64,000 nt of DNA from Streptomyces sp. NBC_01754 (GCF_035918015.1 NZ_CP109132.1:1550001-1614000), one strand, 5' to 3'; shown: positions 28,552 through 43,962, numbered from the stretch's first letter. Numbers and translations are program-made. The notes: a model not told the origin generated them from the sequence alone.

Positions 28552-30204
28552 TCAGCGCCCGCGCAGGCTGCGGTAGGTCTCCACGAGGTGGGCGGTGGAA
28601 CTGTCCAGACCCTCACCGCCGGTGCCCTCGGTCAGGACCGGCTCGATCTTCCTGGCGAGGACCTTGCCGAGCTCGACGCCCCACTGGTCGAAGGAGTCGA
28701 TGTTCCAGACGGCGCCCTGGACGAAGACCTTGTGCTCGTAGAGCGCGACGAGCTGACCGAGCACGGACGGGGTGAGCCGCTCGGCGAGGATCGTGGTCGT
28801 CGGGTGGTTGCCCCGGAAGGTCTTGTGCGGCACCAGCTCCTCGGGCACACCCTCCGCCCGCACCTCCTCGGGCGTCTTGCCGAAGGCGAGGGCCTGGGTC
28901 TGCGCGAAGAAGTTCGCCATCAGCAGGTCGTGCTGGGCGATGAGGCCGGGCAGCAGGTCGTGGACCGGGGACGCGAAGCCGACGAAGTCCGCCGGGACGA
29001 CCTTGGTGCCCTGGTGGATCAGCTGGTAGTAGGCGTGCTGCCCGTTGGTGCCGGGAGTGCCCCAGACGACCGGGCCGGTCTCCCACTCGACCGGGTCGCC
29101 GTCGCGGTCCACGGACTTGCCGTTGGACTCCATGTCCAGCTGCTGGAGGTACGCGGTGAACTTGGACAGGTAGTGGCTGTAGGGCAGCACGGCGTGCGAC
29201 TGGGCGTCGAAGAACTGGCCGTACCAGATGCCCAGCAGGCCCAGCAGCAGTGGGGCGTTCTCCTCGGCGGGGGCGGTGCGGAAGTGCTCGTCGACGAGGT
29301 GGAAGCCGTCGAGCATCTCCCGGAACCGGTCCGGGCCGATGGCGATCATCAGCGAGAGGCCGATCGCCGAGTCGTAGGAGTAGCGGCCGCCTACCCAGTC
29401 CCAGAACTCGAACATGTTGTCCGTGTCGATGCCGAAGTCCGCGACCTTCTCCGCGTTCGTCGACAGGGCCACGAAGTGCTGGGCCACGGCCTCCTGACCG
29501 GACTTCAGCCCGGTGAGCAGCCAGTCGCGGGCGGAGGTGGCGTTGGTGATGGTCTCGATGGTCGTGAAGGTCTTGGACGCGACGACGAAGAGCGTCTCGG
29601 CCGGGTCCAGGTCGCGTACGGCCTCGTGGAGGTCGGCGCCGTCGACGTTCGAGACGAAGCGGACGGTGAGCGAGCGGTCGGTGAAGGAGCGCAGCACCTC
29701 GTAGGCCATGGCGGGGCCGAGGTCGGATCCGCCGATGCCGATGTTCACGATGTTCTTGACCGGCTTGCCGGTGTGGCCGGTCCACCCGCCCGCGCGGACC
29801 CGGTCGGCGAAGGCGGCCATCTTGTCGAGGACGGCGTGCACGGCCGGCACCACGTTCCGGCCGTCCACCTCGATCACGGCGTGCCGGGGGGCGCGGAGCG
29901 CGGTGTGCAGGACGGCGCGGTCCTCGGTCGTGTTGATCTTCTCGCCGCGGAACATGGCGTCCCGCAGCTCCGCGACTCCGGTGGCGACGGCGAGAGCGCG
30001 CAGCAGCCGCAGCGTCTCGTCGGTGGCCAGGTGCTTGGAGTAGTCGATGTGCAGGTCGCCGACCCGCAGGGTGTACGCGCTCCCGCGCTCCGGCGCGTCC
30101 GCGAACAGCTGCCGCAGGTGTGTCCGCCCGAACTCCTCGCGGTGCTCGGCGAGAGCCGTCCACTCGGGCGTCTGGTCGAGCTTGGTTCGGCTGTGTGTGT
30201 TCAT
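28552..30204 (-). CDS. pgi: Glucose-6-phosphate isomerase
   Basis: 550 residues, the normal length for bacterial Pgi. Substrate-binding and catalytic blocks are visible: [51 protein letters not shown] and the C-terminal signature [11 protein letters not shown]. It interconverts glucose-6- and fructose-6-phosphate, joining the flanking glycolytic and pentose-phosphate genes. ATG 30204 begins the conserved part; a 160-base gap with a hairpin separates it from the upstream RbpA-like gene. Confidence 0.95.
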   Translation of the reverse strand: MNTHSRTKLDQTPEWTALAEHREEFGRTHLRQLFADAPERGSAYTLRVGDLHIDYSKHLATDETLRLLRALAVATGVAELRDAMFRGEKINTTEDRAVLHTALRAPRHAVIEVDGRNVVPAVHAVLDKMAAFADRVRAGGWTGHTGKPVKNIVNIGIGGSDLGPAMAYEVLRSFTDRSLTVRFVSNVDGADLHEAVRDLDPAETLFVVASKTFTTIETITNATSARDWLLTGLKSGQEAVAQHFVALSTNAEKVADFGIDTDNMFEFWDWVGGRYSYDSAIGLSLMIAIGPDRFREMLDGFHLVDEHFRTAPAEENAPLLLGLLGIWYGQFFDAQSHAVLPYSHYLSKFTAYLQQLDMESNGKSVDRDGDPVEWETGPVVWGTPGTNGQHAYYQLIHQGTKVVPADFVGFASPVHDLLPGLIAQHDLLMANFFAQTQALAFGKTPEEVRAEGVPEELVPHKTFRGNHPTTTILAERLTPSVLGQLVALYEHKVFVQGAVWNIDSFDQWGVELGKVLARKIEPVLTEGTGGEGLDSSTAHLVETYRSLRGR

Positions 30205-30320
30205 CCCGGAAATTCGCCCACTTCTTCTCGTACCTGCAACATGCCCCGCTGCCCCTCCAACCTAATTGATCTGGAGGGTGCGGCGAGGCGACCGCAGGGC
30301 CGGTGGGCGGCATACCGCTG

Positions 30321-30351
30321 CCGGCCGGGCACCCGAGGGGTGTCCGGCCGG
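30321..30351. terminator. Terminator hairpin downstream of the RbpA-like gene
   Basis: 14-base arms (30321-30334 and 30338-30351) pair with one G-T mismatch around a very short loop, 14 bases past the RbpA-like stop on the minus strand. Confidence 0.6.
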
Positions 30352-30364
30352 TGAACCGCGTGGT

Positions 30365-30700
30365 TCAGATCTCGCCGCGGAGTTTGGCGAGGGCTTCGGC
30401 GAGGATCGCTTCGCCGTCCGCGTCGCTGCGCCGCTCACGCACGTACGCCAGGTGTGTCTTGTACGGCTCGGTGCGCGGGGGGTCGGGCGGGTTGTCCTGG
30501 TCCTGTCCGGCCGGGAATCCGCAGCGCGGGCAGTCCCAGGTGTCCGGTACCTGCGCGTCATGAGCGAAGCTGGGCTGGGTCTCGTGCCCGTTCGAGCACC
30601 AGAAGGAGATGCGGAGGCGGGGTGCTGACTCGCCCCGCTCGGCCTCCCCCATCGGCCCGGCTCCGACCCGGCTTCCCCGGATCGCGTTGCCACTTGCCAC
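30365..30700 (-). CDS. RbpA-family RNA polymerase-binding protein (paralogue)
   Basis: 111 residues. The RbpA layout is present: a basic N-terminal arm (MASGNAIRGSRVGAG), a zinc-ligand set in FWCSNGHE and WDCPRCGFP, then a helical sigma-interaction end (THLAYVRERRSDADGEAILAEALAKL). RbpA binds RNA polymerase and principal sigma factors and stimulates promoter opening. The sequence differs clearly from the classical stress-induced RbpA of Streptomyces, so I take it as the second paralogue. GTG 30700 has GGGAG upstream and a candidate promoter at 30740-30767. It lies between secG and pgi on the same strand. Confidence 0.85.
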   Translation of the reverse strand: MASGNAIRGSRVGAGPMGEAERGESAPRLRISFWCSNGHETQPSFAHDAQVPDTWDCPRCGFPAGQDQDNPPDPPRTEPYKTHLAYVRERRSDADGEAILAEALAKLRGEI

Positions 30701-30739
30701 GGTCGTAACTCCCTGCGTGATGGTGCTCGAGGTTGCCCC

Positions 30740-30767
30740 AGTCTACGTAAGGCCCAACGCGCGTCCA
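30740..30767 (-). promoter_or_regulatory. Candidate promoter of the RbpA-like gene
   Basis: On the minus strand TGGACG (30762-30767) and TAGACT (30740-30745) are separated by 16 bases, a fair match to the vegetative HrdB pattern, 40 bases before the GTG start. Confidence 0.4.
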
Positions 30768-30809
30768 GTGAAAGGAGTTACACCGTTACCGGGAATCGGG
30801 GACGGCGGG

Positions 30810-31043
30810 TCAGTCCATCTTGATGAGCAGACCGAGGGCGACGATGCACGCGAACCAGAGCAGGCCGACCACGACGGTGATGCGGTCGAGGTTGCGCTCG
30901 GCGACCGAGGAGCCACCCACGGAGGACTGCATTCCGCCACCGAACATGTCGGAGAGGCCGCCGCCCTTGCCCTTGTGCATCAGCACCAGCAGCATCAGCA
31001 GCAGGCTGAAGACGATCAGGGCGATCTCGAACGCCAAAATCAC
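30810..31043 (-). CDS. secG: Preprotein translocase subunit SecG
   Basis: 77 residues: two transmembrane helices (about 3-22 and 54-74) joined by a Gly/Ser-rich loop containing HKGKGGGLSDMFGGG, the SecG hallmark. SecG aids the SecYEG channel in the cytoplasmic membrane. As in many actinobacteria it follows the gap-pgk-tpiA block, 115 bases after tpiA. Confidence 0.93.
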   Translation of the reverse strand: MILAFEIALIVFSLLLMLLVLMHKGKGGGLSDMFGGGMQSSVGGSSVAERNLDRITVVVGLLWFACIVALGLLIKMD

Positions 31044-31158
31044 GGCTGGCTCCTACTTTCCGGAATTCTCGGGACTGCGGCTACGAACAGCGGGGGCCGG
31101 AGAGGTCAGGACCCCCTCGGCCCCCGCAAGGGTACGACGGATCGGCGCTAGGGCATAC

Positions 31159-31935
<777 letters not shown>

Positions 31936-31941
31936 GAAAAG

Positions 31942-33153
31942 TCAGTCCTCCAGTGCGGCGAGGCCGGGAAGCGTCTTGCCCTCGAGGTATTCGAGGCTCG
32001 CGCCGCCACCGGTCGAGATGTGTCCGAACGCGTTCTCGTCGAAGCCCAGGATGCGGACGGCGGCCGCGGAGTCCCCGCCGCCGACCACGCTGAACGCCTC
32101 GGAGTCGACGAGGGCCTGGGCCACGGCCCTGGTGCCCTCGGCGTAGTCGGGGTGTTCGAAGACGCCCATCGGGCCGTTCCAGAAGACGGTGGCCGCGTCG
32201 GCGAGCTTCGCCGCGTACAGCGCACAGGTCTCGGGGCCGATGTCCAGGCCCTCCTGGTCGGCCGGGATGGCGTCGGCGGCGACCGTGGTGGGGTGCGCCG
32301 GGGCCTTGGTCCTCAGATCCGGGAACTCGCCCGCGACCAGGACGTCCACGGGGAGGACGAACTCCACCCCGAGCTCTTCGGCCCGCTTGAGGTACTCCTG
32401 GACGGCCGGGACCTGGTCCTCCTGGAGCAGCGAGGTGCCGACCTCGTGGCCCTGCGCCTTGAGGAAGGTGTACGCCATGCCGCCGCCGATCAGGATCTGG
32501 TCGGCCTTCTCCAGCAGGTGGTCGATGACCCCGAGCTTGTCGGACACCTTGGCGCCGCCGAGGGCCACGGCGTAGGGGCGCGCGACGTCCTCGGTGAGCT
32601 TCTTCAGGACGCCGACCTCGGTGGCGATCAGGTAGCCGGCCGCGTGCGGGAGCCGGGCCGGGAGGTCGTACACCGAGGCGTGCTTGCGGTGGACGGCACC
32701 GAAGCCGTCGCCGACGTAGACGTCGGCGAGTTCGGCGAGCCGGTCGGCGAAGGCGCCTCGCTCGGCGTCGTCCTTGGAGGTCTCGCCGGCGTTGAAGCGC
32801 AGGTTCTCGATGACGGCGACCCGGCCGTCGGTGAGGGCGGCGACGGTGGCGCGGGCCGACTCGCCGACGGTGTCGGTCGCGAACGCGACGTCGGAGCCGA
32901 GGAGTTCACCGAGGCGCGCGGCTGCCGGGGCGAGCGAGAAGGCCGGGTCCGGGGCGCCCTTGGGGCGGCCGAGGTGGGAGGCCACGACGACCCGTGCGCC
33001 GGCTTCGGCGAGCCGGGCGACCGTCGGCACGACGGCGCGGATGCGGCCGTCGTCGGTGATCGTGGTGCCGTCCAGCGGCACGTTGAGGTCGGCACGGACG
33101 AATACCCGCCGGCCCGCGACCCCTTCGGCGAGAAGTGCGTCGATCGTCTTCAT
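31942..33153 (-). CDS. pgk: Phosphoglycerate kinase
   Basis: 403 residues. [13 protein letters not shown] near the N-terminus, [24 protein letters not shown] and the C-terminal [19 protein letters not shown] are typical of Pgk. ATG 33153 has AAGGAG 12 bases upstream and begins the conserved [11 protein letters not shown]; an in-frame codon further up is not conserved. It makes ATP from 1,3-bisphosphoglycerate formed by Gap, encoded just upstream. Confidence 0.96.
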   Translation of the reverse strand: MKTIDALLAEGVAGRRVFVRADLNVPLDGTTITDDGRIRAVVPTVARLAEAGARVVVASHLGRPKGAPDPAFSLAPAAARLGELLGSDVAFATDTVGESARATVAALTDGRVAVIENLRFNAGETSKDDAERGAFADRLAELADVYVGDGFGAVHRKHASVYDLPARLPHAAGYLIATEVGVLKKLTEDVARPYAVALGGAKVSDKLGVIDHLLEKADQILIGGGMAYTFLKAQGHEVGTSLLQEDQVPAVQEYLKRAEELGVEFVLPVDVLVAGEFPDLRTKAPAHPTTVAADAIPADQEGLDIGPETCALYAAKLADAATVFWNGPMGVFEHPDYAEGTRAVAQALVDSEAFSVVGGGDSAAAVRILGFDENAFGHISTGGGASLEYLEGKTLPGLAALED

Positions 33154-33196
33154 CTGTTGCGGTAACTCCTTGGAGGACGGAAGCATGCAAGGGGCC

Positions 33197-33222
33197 CGGG
33201 CGGCGCCTCATCGCGCCGCCCG
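33197..33222. terminator. Hairpin between gap and pgk
   Basis: 10-bp perfect stem (33197-33206 with 33213-33222), extendable by further GC pairs across single mismatches, in the 108-base gap between gap and pgk. It may be a partial terminator or RNA-processing site that sets gap above pgk. Confidence 0.5.
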
Positions 33223-33261
33223 AGCCCGTTGCTCACATCGAGATGCCTGCCGATCCTAGGA

Positions 33262-34287
<1,026 letters not shown>

Positions 34288-34712
34288 TTAGGTACGCCGG
34301 TTTTAGATGCCGGCGAGTTTATTAGGGATGTCCCCGACCGCCTCCGACCCTACCTCTCCGAAGGCTTTCGGGTGACATCGAGCAGCCGGCACGGAGAGCG
34401 ATATCCGTACTCCCGGGTCGCGGATACAGGCGTTCCGGCCGGGTGCCCCCGCGGCGGCGACGGTCGCGCGGAGCACGGTCACCGAGCGTCAACGCCCCCT
34501 GGATCCAAGCCCCTTGCGCTGTACGTCTATCCGTCGTGGGCCGCCACCGCCGCACCGCCGACGGTGACTGACGGTGTCTCAACTCGCCCGGCCCCGCGAG
34601 CGCCCCGGGCCGGAAATTGCCGCCGAAGGCACACTTTCGAGGTGCCCGGGAGGTTGACCGCGGACATTTTTCCGCTCAATTGTGCGGGGCTCCACTCAAC
34701 CGATGAGAATAT

Positions 34713-34742
34713 CGTCGGCGCACCTTTCGGGGTGCGCCGACG
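34713..34742. terminator. Hairpin in the whiA-gap intergenic region
   Basis: 12-base arms (34713-34724 and 34731-34742) are exact reverse complements around a 6-base loop. On the minus strand it could end the uvrC-rapZ-yvcK-whiA transcript 140 bases past whiA; on the plus strand it could end a short RNA. Confidence 0.55.
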
Positions 34743-34791
34743 ACGGACGTCGGCTCCGCGTCCCGCTCGATCGGGCGGGGAGCCACTCGAT

Positions 34792-34829
34792 TGATCTGTA
34801 AAGGCTCCGCTGATCCGTAAAGGCTCCGC
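34792..34829. repeat. Tandem 19-base direct repeat
   Basis: Two adjacent copies of TGATCYGTAAAGGCTCCGC (34792-34810 and 34811-34829) differ at one base. They lie 57 bases past the whiA stop. No function is apparent. Confidence 0.7.
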
Positions 34830-34885
34830 GCCCCTTTCCGGAATGGTTCCCGGACGGGGCCGCGCGGCCCCGGGCCGTGCGCGGC

Positions 34886-35875
34886 TCAGCCGACGAGGCC
34901 GTCGGCCATCTCCTCGCTGAGGGTCGACTCCGTGCCCGGGATACCGAGGTCCTGGGCCCGCTTGTCGGCCATCGCCAGCAGGCGCCTGATCCGGCCCGCG
35001 ACCGCGTCCTTGGTCAGCGGCGGGTCGGCGAGCGCGCCGAGCTCCTCCAGGGAGGCCTGCTTGTGCTCCATGCGCAGCCGCCCGGCCGCCGCCAGGTGCT
35101 CCGGGACCTCCTCGCCCAGGATCTCCAGGGCGCGCCCCACACGGGCTCCGGCGGCCACGGCCGCCCGGGCGGAACGGCGGAGGTTGGCGTCGTCGAAGTT
35201 GGCGAGGCGGTTGGCCGTGGCCCGGACCTCGCGCCGCATCCGGCGCTCCTCCCAGGCGAGCACCGCGTCATGGGCGCCCAGCCGCGTCAGCAGCGCGCCG
35301 ATGGCGTCACCGTCGCGGACGACGACGCGGTCCACCCCGCGTACCTCGCGGGCCTTGGCCGGGATGGAGAGCCTGCGGGCGGCGCCGACCAGGGCCAGGG
35401 CGGCCTCCGGTCCGGGGCAGGTCACCTCCAGCGAGGAGGAGCGGCCCGGCTCGGTGAGTGAGCCGTGGGCCAGGAAGGCCCCGCGCCAGGCCGCCTCGGC
35501 GTCGCAGGTGGCCCCCGAGACCACTTGCGGCGGCAGTCCGCGGATGGGACGGCCGCGGCCGTCCACCAGGCCGGTCTGACGGGCCAGCTGGTCCCCGCCC
35601 GCGACCACGCGTACGACGAAGCGCGAGCCCCGGCGCAATCCGCCGGGTGCCATCACGATCAGCTCCGAGCTGTGCCCGAAGATCTCAAGGATGTCCCGCT
35701 TGAGCCGGCGCGCCGCCACACCGGTGTCCAGCTCGGCCTCGATCACGATCCGGCCGCTCACCAGGTGCAGCCCGCCCGCGAACCGAAGAATCGCCGAGAC
35801 CTCCGCCTTTCTGCAGCACGTCCGGGTCACGGGAAGCCGAGAGATTTCGTCCTTCACCGCTGGCGTCATCGCCAT
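34886..35875 (-). CDS. whiA: Sporulation regulator WhiA
   Basis: 329 residues: a LAGLIDADG-homing-endonuclease-like N-terminal domain ([17 protein letters not shown] through [20 protein letters not shown]) and a C-terminal helix-turn-helix ([30 protein letters not shown], about 280-310). WhiA acts with WhiB to start sporulation septation in Streptomyces aerial hyphae. It is the last gene of the coupled series uvrC-rapZ-yvcK-whiA; its start lies 10 bases inside the end of yvcK. The same rapZ-yvcK-whiA order occurs widely in Gram-positive bacteria. Confidence 0.96.
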   Translation of the reverse strand: MAMTPAVKDEISRLPVTRTCCRKAEVSAILRFAGGLHLVSGRIVIEAELDTGVAARRLKRDILEIFGHSSELIVMAPGGLRRGSRFVVRVVAGGDQLARQTGLVDGRGRPIRGLPPQVVSGATCDAEAAWRGAFLAHGSLTEPGRSSSLEVTCPGPEAALALVGAARRLSIPAKAREVRGVDRVVVRDGDAIGALLTRLGAHDAVLAWEERRMRREVRATANRLANFDDANLRRSARAAVAAGARVGRALEILGEEVPEHLAAAGRLRMEHKQASLEELGALADPPLTKDAVAGRIRRLLAMADKRAQDLGIPGTESTLSEEMADGLVG

Positions 35876-36900
35876 GGGCCGATCCTTCCATGCATCCGAA
35901 AAATACGGTCATACGCGGTGGCCAACAGCTCCGGATCGTGAATCGGAACGCCGTCGGGTGAGGCCACGGGGGCCAGCTCGACCGCGGCTCCGAGCCGCTT
36001 GGCGGCTTCGGCGAGGGACTCGCGGTCGGGCACGGCGGCCTCGTCGGCCAGCACCACGTCCATGGCGAGTTTAGGGGCGTGTCGTCCCAAAACCTCCAAA
36101 TGACGCTGCGGTGAGAAGCCTTCGGTTTCGCCGGGTTGCGGTGCGAGGTTGAGCGAGAGGACCTTTCGGGCCTTCGTGGAGACCAGGGCGTCGAGGAGTT
36201 CCGGGACCAGCAGGTGCGGGATCACCGAGGAGAACCAGGACCCGGGGCCGAGCACGACCCAGTCGGCGTCCAGCACCGCCGCGACCGCCTCGGGCACGGC
36301 CGGCGGGTCGGCCGGGACGACGTGGACGGACTGCACCTCGCCGGGGGTGAGCGCCACGGTGGCCTGGCCCCGCACGGTGACCATCTCCTCGGGGCGGTCC
36401 GCGTGGTGGCCCCGTACCAGCGCCTGGAGCTCCAGGGGCACGGCGGACATGGGCAGGACCCGGCCGTGCGCGCCGAGCAGCTTGCCGACCAGGTCGAGCG
36501 CCTGGACGTGGTCGCCCAGCTGTTCCCACAGCGCCACGATGAGCAGGTTGCCCACCGCGTGCTCGTGCAGGTCGCCTTTGGACTCGAAGCGGTGCTGGAT
36601 CACCTGGGCCCAGGTCTGGCCCCATTCGTCGTCCCCGCAGAGCGCGGCCAGCGCTTTGCGCAGGTCACCGGGGGGCAGGACGCCGAGCTCCTCGCGGAGC
36701 CGGCCGGACGAGCCGCCGTCGTCGGCGACGGTGACCACGGCCGTGAGGTCGCCGGTGATCCGGCGCAGTGCCGTGAGCGACGCCGAGAGGCCCATGCCGC
36801 CGCCGAGGGCGACGACCTTGGGCTGTGCGCCGCGTTTACGGCCGGAGAGGGCGGCCGTGGCCCTGCTCAGCCGCTGCCGGCGCAGCGGGCGACTGCTCAT
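35866..36900 (-). CDS. yvcK: YvcK/GlmR-type UDP-sugar-binding protein
   Basis: 344 residues, CofD-like fold. Conserved [19 protein letters not shown] (about 28-46), [28 protein letters not shown] and [16 protein letters not shown] mark the YvcK/GlmR family, which binds UDP-GlcNAc and links carbon supply to cell-wall synthesis. ATG 36900 overlaps the rapZ stop by four bases; its own end overlaps whiA. Confidence 0.93.
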   Translation of the reverse strand: MSSRPLRRQRLSRATAALSGRKRGAQPKVVALGGGMGLSASLTALRRITGDLTAVVTVADDGGSSGRLREELGVLPPGDLRKALAALCGDDEWGQTWAQVIQHRFESKGDLHEHAVGNLLIVALWEQLGDHVQALDLVGKLLGAHGRVLPMSAVPLELQALVRGHHADRPEEMVTVRGQATVALTPGEVQSVHVVPADPPAVPEAVAAVLDADWVVLGPGSWFSSVIPHLLVPELLDALVSTKARKVLSLNLAPQPGETEGFSPQRHLEVLGRHAPKLAMDVVLADEAAVPDRESLAEAAKRLGAAVELAPVASPDGVPIHDPELLATAYDRIFRMHGRIGPWR

Positions 36901-37880
36901 TCGCGCCCCATGTCCCGGTGGACGAGGACGGTCTCGATCCCCTCCGTGGCCAGCCGCGAGGCCAGCTTCTCCGACATGGCCACGGAGCGGTGCTTGCCGC
37001 CCGTGCAGCCGACGGCGATCGTCACGTAGCGCTTGCCCTCGCGTCGGTAACCGGCCGCGATCAGCTGGAGCAGCTCGGTGTACTGGTTCAGGAACTCCTT
37101 GGCGCCCGGCTGGTCGAAGACGTAGTCGGACACCTCCTCGTTGAGCCCGGAGAAGGGGCGCAGTTCGGGGACCCAGTGCGGGTTGGGCAGGAAGCGGCAG
37201 TCCACGACCAGGTCGGCGTCGACCGGCAGGCCGTACTTGAATCCGAACGACATCACCGTGGCCCGCAGCTCCGGCTCCTCGTCGCCGGCGAACTGGGCGT
37301 CCATCTTGGCGCGCAGCTCGTGCACGTTGAGGCTGGAGGTGTCGATGACCAGGTCGGCGTCGCCGCGCAGCTCGCGCAGCAGGTCGCGCTCGGCCTCGAT
37401 GCCGTCGACGATGCGGCCGTCGCCCTGGAGGGGGTGCGGGCGGCGGACCGACTCGAACCGGCGTACGAGTGCGTCGTCGGAGGACTCCAGGAAGACGATC
37501 CGCCGGGTGACGTGCTTGGCCTCCAGGTCCGCGAGGGACTCCCGGAGGTTGTCGAAGAAGCGGCGGCCCCGTACGTCGACGACGACGGCGATACGGGCCA
37601 CGTTGCCCTGGGACCGGGCGCCGAGCTCCACCATCGTGGGGATCAGGGCGGGCGGCAGGTTGTCCACGACGAACCAGCCGAGGTCCTCCAGGCACTTGGC
37701 CGCCGTGCTGCGTCCCGCGCCCGACATACCCGAGATGATCACCAGCTCCGGGATGGCCGGCGCGGCGCTCTCGCCCTTCTCCTGGGCGCTTCCCGTACTC
37801 ACGTGTGCGGCTCCGTCTGTTCGGTCGGTCGGGTCGGTGGGATCAGCGGGCTCGCTGTGGTCGTTCGTGTGTGCGGTCAT
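36897..37880 (-). CDS. rapZ: RapZ-family nucleotide-binding protein
   Basis: 327 residues. The P-loop reads GMSGAGRST (51-59), with Arg where most NTPases have Lys; [19 protein letters not shown] follows and the C-terminal domain carries [23 protein letters not shown] and [14 protein letters not shown]. In E. coli RapZ is an RNA adaptor controlling glmS; in actinobacteria the role is not settled. The first 40 residues are low-complexity ([10 protein letters not shown]). ATG 37880 overlaps uvrC by four bases, and the end overlaps yvcK. Confidence 0.92.
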   Translation of the reverse strand: MTAHTNDHSEPADPTDPTDRTDGAAHVSTGSAQEKGESAAPAIPELVIISGMSGAGRSTAAKCLEDLGWFVVDNLPPALIPTMVELGARSQGNVARIAVVVDVRGRRFFDNLRESLADLEAKHVTRRIVFLESSDDALVRRFESVRRPHPLQGDGRIVDGIEAERDLLRELRGDADLVIDTSSLNVHELRAKMDAQFAGDEEPELRATVMSFGFKYGLPVDADLVVDCRFLPNPHWVPELRPFSGLNEEVSDYVFDQPGAKEFLNQYTELLQLIAAGYRREGKRYVTIAVGCTGGKHRSVAMSEKLASRLATEGIETVLVHRDMGRE

Positions 37881-39997
37881 GGCGTACTGCCCCCGTCGTC
37901 CTCTTCGATGATCTCTCCTGTCGCCGTATTGACGGCCGGAGCGGACGGTGCGGCTCCGGCGAGGGCGACGGCCACGGACTCCGCCGTCCGGCGGCCTATG
38001 CCGGGGACCTCGCAGATCTCGTCGATCGTCGCCTGTCGCAGCCTCTTGACGGAGCCGAAGTGCTTGATCAGCGCCTGTTTGCGGGTCTCGCCGAGCCCCG
38101 CGATGTCGTCCAGCGGGCTGCTGCGGACGCGCTTGGCCCGCTTGGCGCGCTGGTAGGTGATGGCGAAGCGGTGGGCCTCGTCGCGGATGCGCTGGAGGAG
38201 GTACAGGCCCTCGCTGGAGCGGGGCAGGACGACGGGGTCGTCGTCGTCCGGCAGCCAGACCTCCTCCAGGCGCTTGGCGAGGCCGCACACGGCGATGTCG
38301 TCGATGCCCAGCTCGTCCAGGGCGCGCTTGGCGGCGGCCACCTGGGGCTGCCCGCCGTCGACGACGACGAGCTGCGGCGGATAGGCGAAGCGCTTGGGGC
38401 GGCCGTCGTCCTCACGGGAGTCGCCCCGGGGGGCGTCCTGCGGGTCCACGGCCTCCGGCGGTTCCACGGCCTCCCGCGGCTCCACCGCGGCCTGTGGGCC
38501 GGGCGCGCCCCCGGGGAGCGGGGTGCCCGCAGACGGGGCGTCCGGGGCCGGGACGGGGCCGGTGGGCGCCGGGGTCTCCTCCCACTCCCCCGTGCGCTCC
38601 TTCTCCTGGAGGTAGCGCTTGAAGCGGCGGCCGATGACCTCGTGCATCGACCGCACGTCGTCCTGGCCCTCGAAGCCCTTGATCTGGAAGCGGCGGTACT
38701 CGCTCTTGCGTGCCAGGCCGTCCTCGAAGACCACCATGGACGCGACGACGTCCTCCCCCTGGAGATGCGAGATGTCGAAGCACTCGACCCGCAGCGGCGC
38801 GGTGTCCAGCCCGAGGGCCTCGGCGATCTCCTCCAGCGCGCGGGAGCGGGTGGTGAGGTCGGAGGCGCGCTTGGTCTTGTGGAGCCCCAGGGCCTGCTGG
38901 GCGTTGCGCTGGACCGTGATCATCAGGTCCTTCTTGTCGCCGCGCTGCGGGACACGCAGGCTCACGTGGGAGCCCCGGCGGCCGGCGAGCCACTGGGAGA
39001 CGGCGTCGGGGTCCTCGGGCAGGGCCGGGACCAGGACCTCCTTGGGCACGGAGTCGCCGGACTCCTCCCCGTACAGCTGCTGGAGCGCGTGCTCGACGAG
39101 GCCCGCCGTGTCGACGGCCTCGACCTTGTCCGTGACCCAGCCGCGCTGGCCGCGCACCCGCCCGCCGCGGACGTGGAAGATCTGCACGGCGGCTTCGAGC
39201 TCGTCCTCGGCGACGGCGATCAGGTCGGCGTCGGTGGCGTCCGCGAGGACGACGGCGCTCTTCTCCATCGCGCGCCTGAGCGCCTCGGCGTCGTCCCGCA
39301 GCCGGGCCGCCCGCTCGTACTCCATCTCCTCCGCCGCCCGCGTCATGTCCTTCTCCAGGCGGCGGATGTACGTGCCCGTGCGGCCGGCCATGAAGTCGCA
39401 GAAGTCCTCGGCCAGCTCGCGGTGCTCCTGGGGGGTGACCCGTCCCACACACGGCGCCGAGCACTTGCCGATGTAGCCGAGGAGACAGGGCCGGCCGGTC
39501 CGCTCGGCGTTCCTGAAGACGCCGGCGGAGCAGGTGCGCACGGGGAAGACCCGGAGCATCAGGTCGACCGTCTCGCGGATGGCCCAGGCGTGGCCGTAGG
39601 GGCCGAAGTAGCGCACGCCCTTCCTCTTGGCGCCACGCATGACCTGGACACGCGGGAACTCCTCGTTCAGCGTGACCGCGAGGTAGGGGTAGCTCTTGTC
39701 GTCGCGGTACTTGACGTTGAACCGGGGGTCGAACTCCTTGATCCAGGAGTACTCCAGCTGCAGCGCCTCGACCTCGGTGGAGACGACGGTCCACTCGACG
39801 GAGGCGGCCGTGGTCACCATGGTGCGGGTACGCGGATGCAGCCCGGCCAGGTCCTGGAAGTAGCTGGCCAGGCGCTGGCGCAGGTTCTTGGCCTTCCCGA
39901 CGTAGATCACCCGGCGGTGCTCGTCGCGGAACTTGTAGACCCCCGGGGAGTCGGGGATCTGTCCCGGCCTGGGGCGGTAGCTGGAGGGGTCTGCCAT
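37877..39997 (-). CDS. uvrC: Excinuclease ABC subunit C
   Basis: 706 residues. GIY-YIG nuclease domain at the N-terminus ([28 protein letters not shown], about 15-45), UVR motif near 205-240, the C-terminal RNase H-like nuclease ([17 protein letters not shown]) and a terminal helix-hairpin-helix pair ([37 protein letters not shown]). A Pro/Ala/Glu-rich insert of about 60 residues (around 465-525) separates the two nuclease halves. It makes both incisions in nucleotide excision repair with UvrA and UvrB, encoded 1 and 10 kb away. It heads the whiA operon. Confidence 0.95.
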   Translation of the reverse strand: MADPSSYRPRPGQIPDSPGVYKFRDEHRRVIYVGKAKNLRQRLASYFQDLAGLHPRTRTMVTTAASVEWTVVSTEVEALQLEYSWIKEFDPRFNVKYRDDKSYPYLAVTLNEEFPRVQVMRGAKRKGVRYFGPYGHAWAIRETVDLMLRVFPVRTCSAGVFRNAERTGRPCLLGYIGKCSAPCVGRVTPQEHRELAEDFCDFMAGRTGTYIRRLEKDMTRAAEEMEYERAARLRDDAEALRRAMEKSAVVLADATDADLIAVAEDELEAAVQIFHVRGGRVRGQRGWVTDKVEAVDTAGLVEHALQQLYGEESGDSVPKEVLVPALPEDPDAVSQWLAGRRGSHVSLRVPQRGDKKDLMITVQRNAQQALGLHKTKRASDLTTRSRALEEIAEALGLDTAPLRVECFDISHLQGEDVVASMVVFEDGLARKSEYRRFQIKGFEGQDDVRSMHEVIGRRFKRYLQEKERTGEWEETPAPTGPVPAPDAPSAGTPLPGGAPGPQAAVEPREAVEPPEAVDPQDAPRGDSREDDGRPKRFAYPPQLVVVDGGQPQVAAAKRALDELGIDDIAVCGLAKRLEEVWLPDDDDPVVLPRSSEGLYLLQRIRDEAHRFAITYQRAKRAKRVRSSPLDDIAGLGETRKQALIKHFGSVKRLRQATIDEICEVPGIGRRTAESVAVALAGAAPSAPAVNTATGEIIEEDDGGSTP

Positions 39998-40068
39998 GTC
40001 TCACACCCTACTTGCGGGCGGTGACACACCGGCATTCCGCGAGGAGGCGGCGGCTCCGGCGCGACCGG

Positions 40069-40497
40069 TCAGGCGTCGGGGCCCGCGACGAGCCTGCCGT
40101 CCTCGACCCTGACCGGGACGGCGGGCAGCGGCACGGTGGCCGGGCCCCGCAGGGCCTCGCCCGTCGTCATGTCGAACCGGCTGCCGTGGCACGGGCAGTT
40201 GCCCTCGTTGTCCTCGACCTTGTCCAGGAGGCAGCCGGCGTGCGTGCACTGGGCGCTGAATGCCTTGTACCGGCCCTTCTCCGGGCAGCTCACGACGACC
40301 CGCTGCTCCCGGTAGAGCTTCGCCCCGCCGACCGGCACCTCGTCCGGGGAACCGAGCTCCACCGGAGCGGTGGGCGTCGGGTCCTCGGCGTGGCCGAGCT
40401 TGGACTCGGTCGAGCAGGCGGCCGCTCCGAGCCCGGCGGCACCGGCGAGAGCGGCGCCCTTCAGTACGGTACGGCGGGCGGCGGGCAGGCCGGACAT
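40069..40497 (-). CDS. Exported Rieske [2Fe-2S] protein, likely Tat substrate
   Basis: 142 residues. The N-terminus ARRTVLKGAALAGAAGLGAAAC has a twin-arginine pair followed by a hydrophobic stretch and a Cys at about residue 28, fitting a Tat signal and possibly a lipoprotein. The Rieske ligands are in CTHAGCLLDKV and CPCHGSRFD (about 86-114). It is probably an extracytoplasmic electron-transfer protein; partners are not nearby. ATG 40497 has GGAGAC upstream; the longer frame is unconserved. Confidence 0.88.
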   Translation of the reverse strand: MSGLPAARRTVLKGAALAGAAGLGAAACSTESKLGHAEDPTPTAPVELGSPDEVPVGGAKLYREQRVVVSCPEKGRYKAFSAQCTHAGCLLDKVEDNEGNCPCHGSRFDMTTGEALRGPATVPLPAVPVRVEDGRLVAGPDA

Positions 40498-40695
40498 GCG
40501 GTCTCCACTGGTCGGCGGGACAAAGTGCCGTGCCGGCGCCGGGGCACCGGTGCCCCGGGGACCGGGCACGGCGGCCGCACCCGGGGGCGTCGGCGACAGA
40601 CCTGACGATACCGGCGGGAACCACCGCCCTTCCGACCGGCCCCGTACAGGACGCCCGCACCGGGCCGTCGGGCCGGTGCCCGGGACGGCTGACCG

Positions 40696-40743
40696 GGCAC
40701 GGCCGGAGGCGGCCCCGGGGAAGGGACCGCCTCCGGCCGTGCC
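40696..40743. terminator. Terminator hairpin downstream of uvrA
   Basis: 17-base arms (40696-40712 and 40727-40743) are perfect reverse complements with a 14-base loop, about 40 bases past the uvrA stop on the minus strand. Confidence 0.75.
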
Positions 40744-40784
40744 GTGCGGACCGGTCGGGCCTCGCGCGTGCGGATGGATGCCTC

Positions 40785-43787
<3,003 letters not shown>

Positions 43788-43962
43788 GCCGGTCCGCACC
43801 TTTCTTCGAGTGAAGCGGGGAACTGCGCCCCTGCCCCAGGTTATGGGCGGCGCCACAGCGATGTACGAAGCTTTCGACTTCGAGCGTATAGCACGCGCAT
43901 TCGATTTAAGGCCGGCTGCGAACACCATCACCCGATCGGGTGTCGGACGCTACGCTCGGGCC

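Noticed and set aside
28117..30354. 745-codon plus-strand open frame opposite pgi
   Set aside because: Shadow of pgi; no ribosome-binding site and no recognisable protein.
34322..34582. 86-codon minus-strand open frame between whiA and gap
   Set aside because: Arg-rich, no ribosome-binding site, and it lies over the gap promoter region; probably chance.
43788..43962. LexA (SOS) box in front of uvrA
   Set aside because: CGAA and TTCG pieces occur near 43866-43876, but spacing and symmetry do not fit the actinobacterial SOS box.
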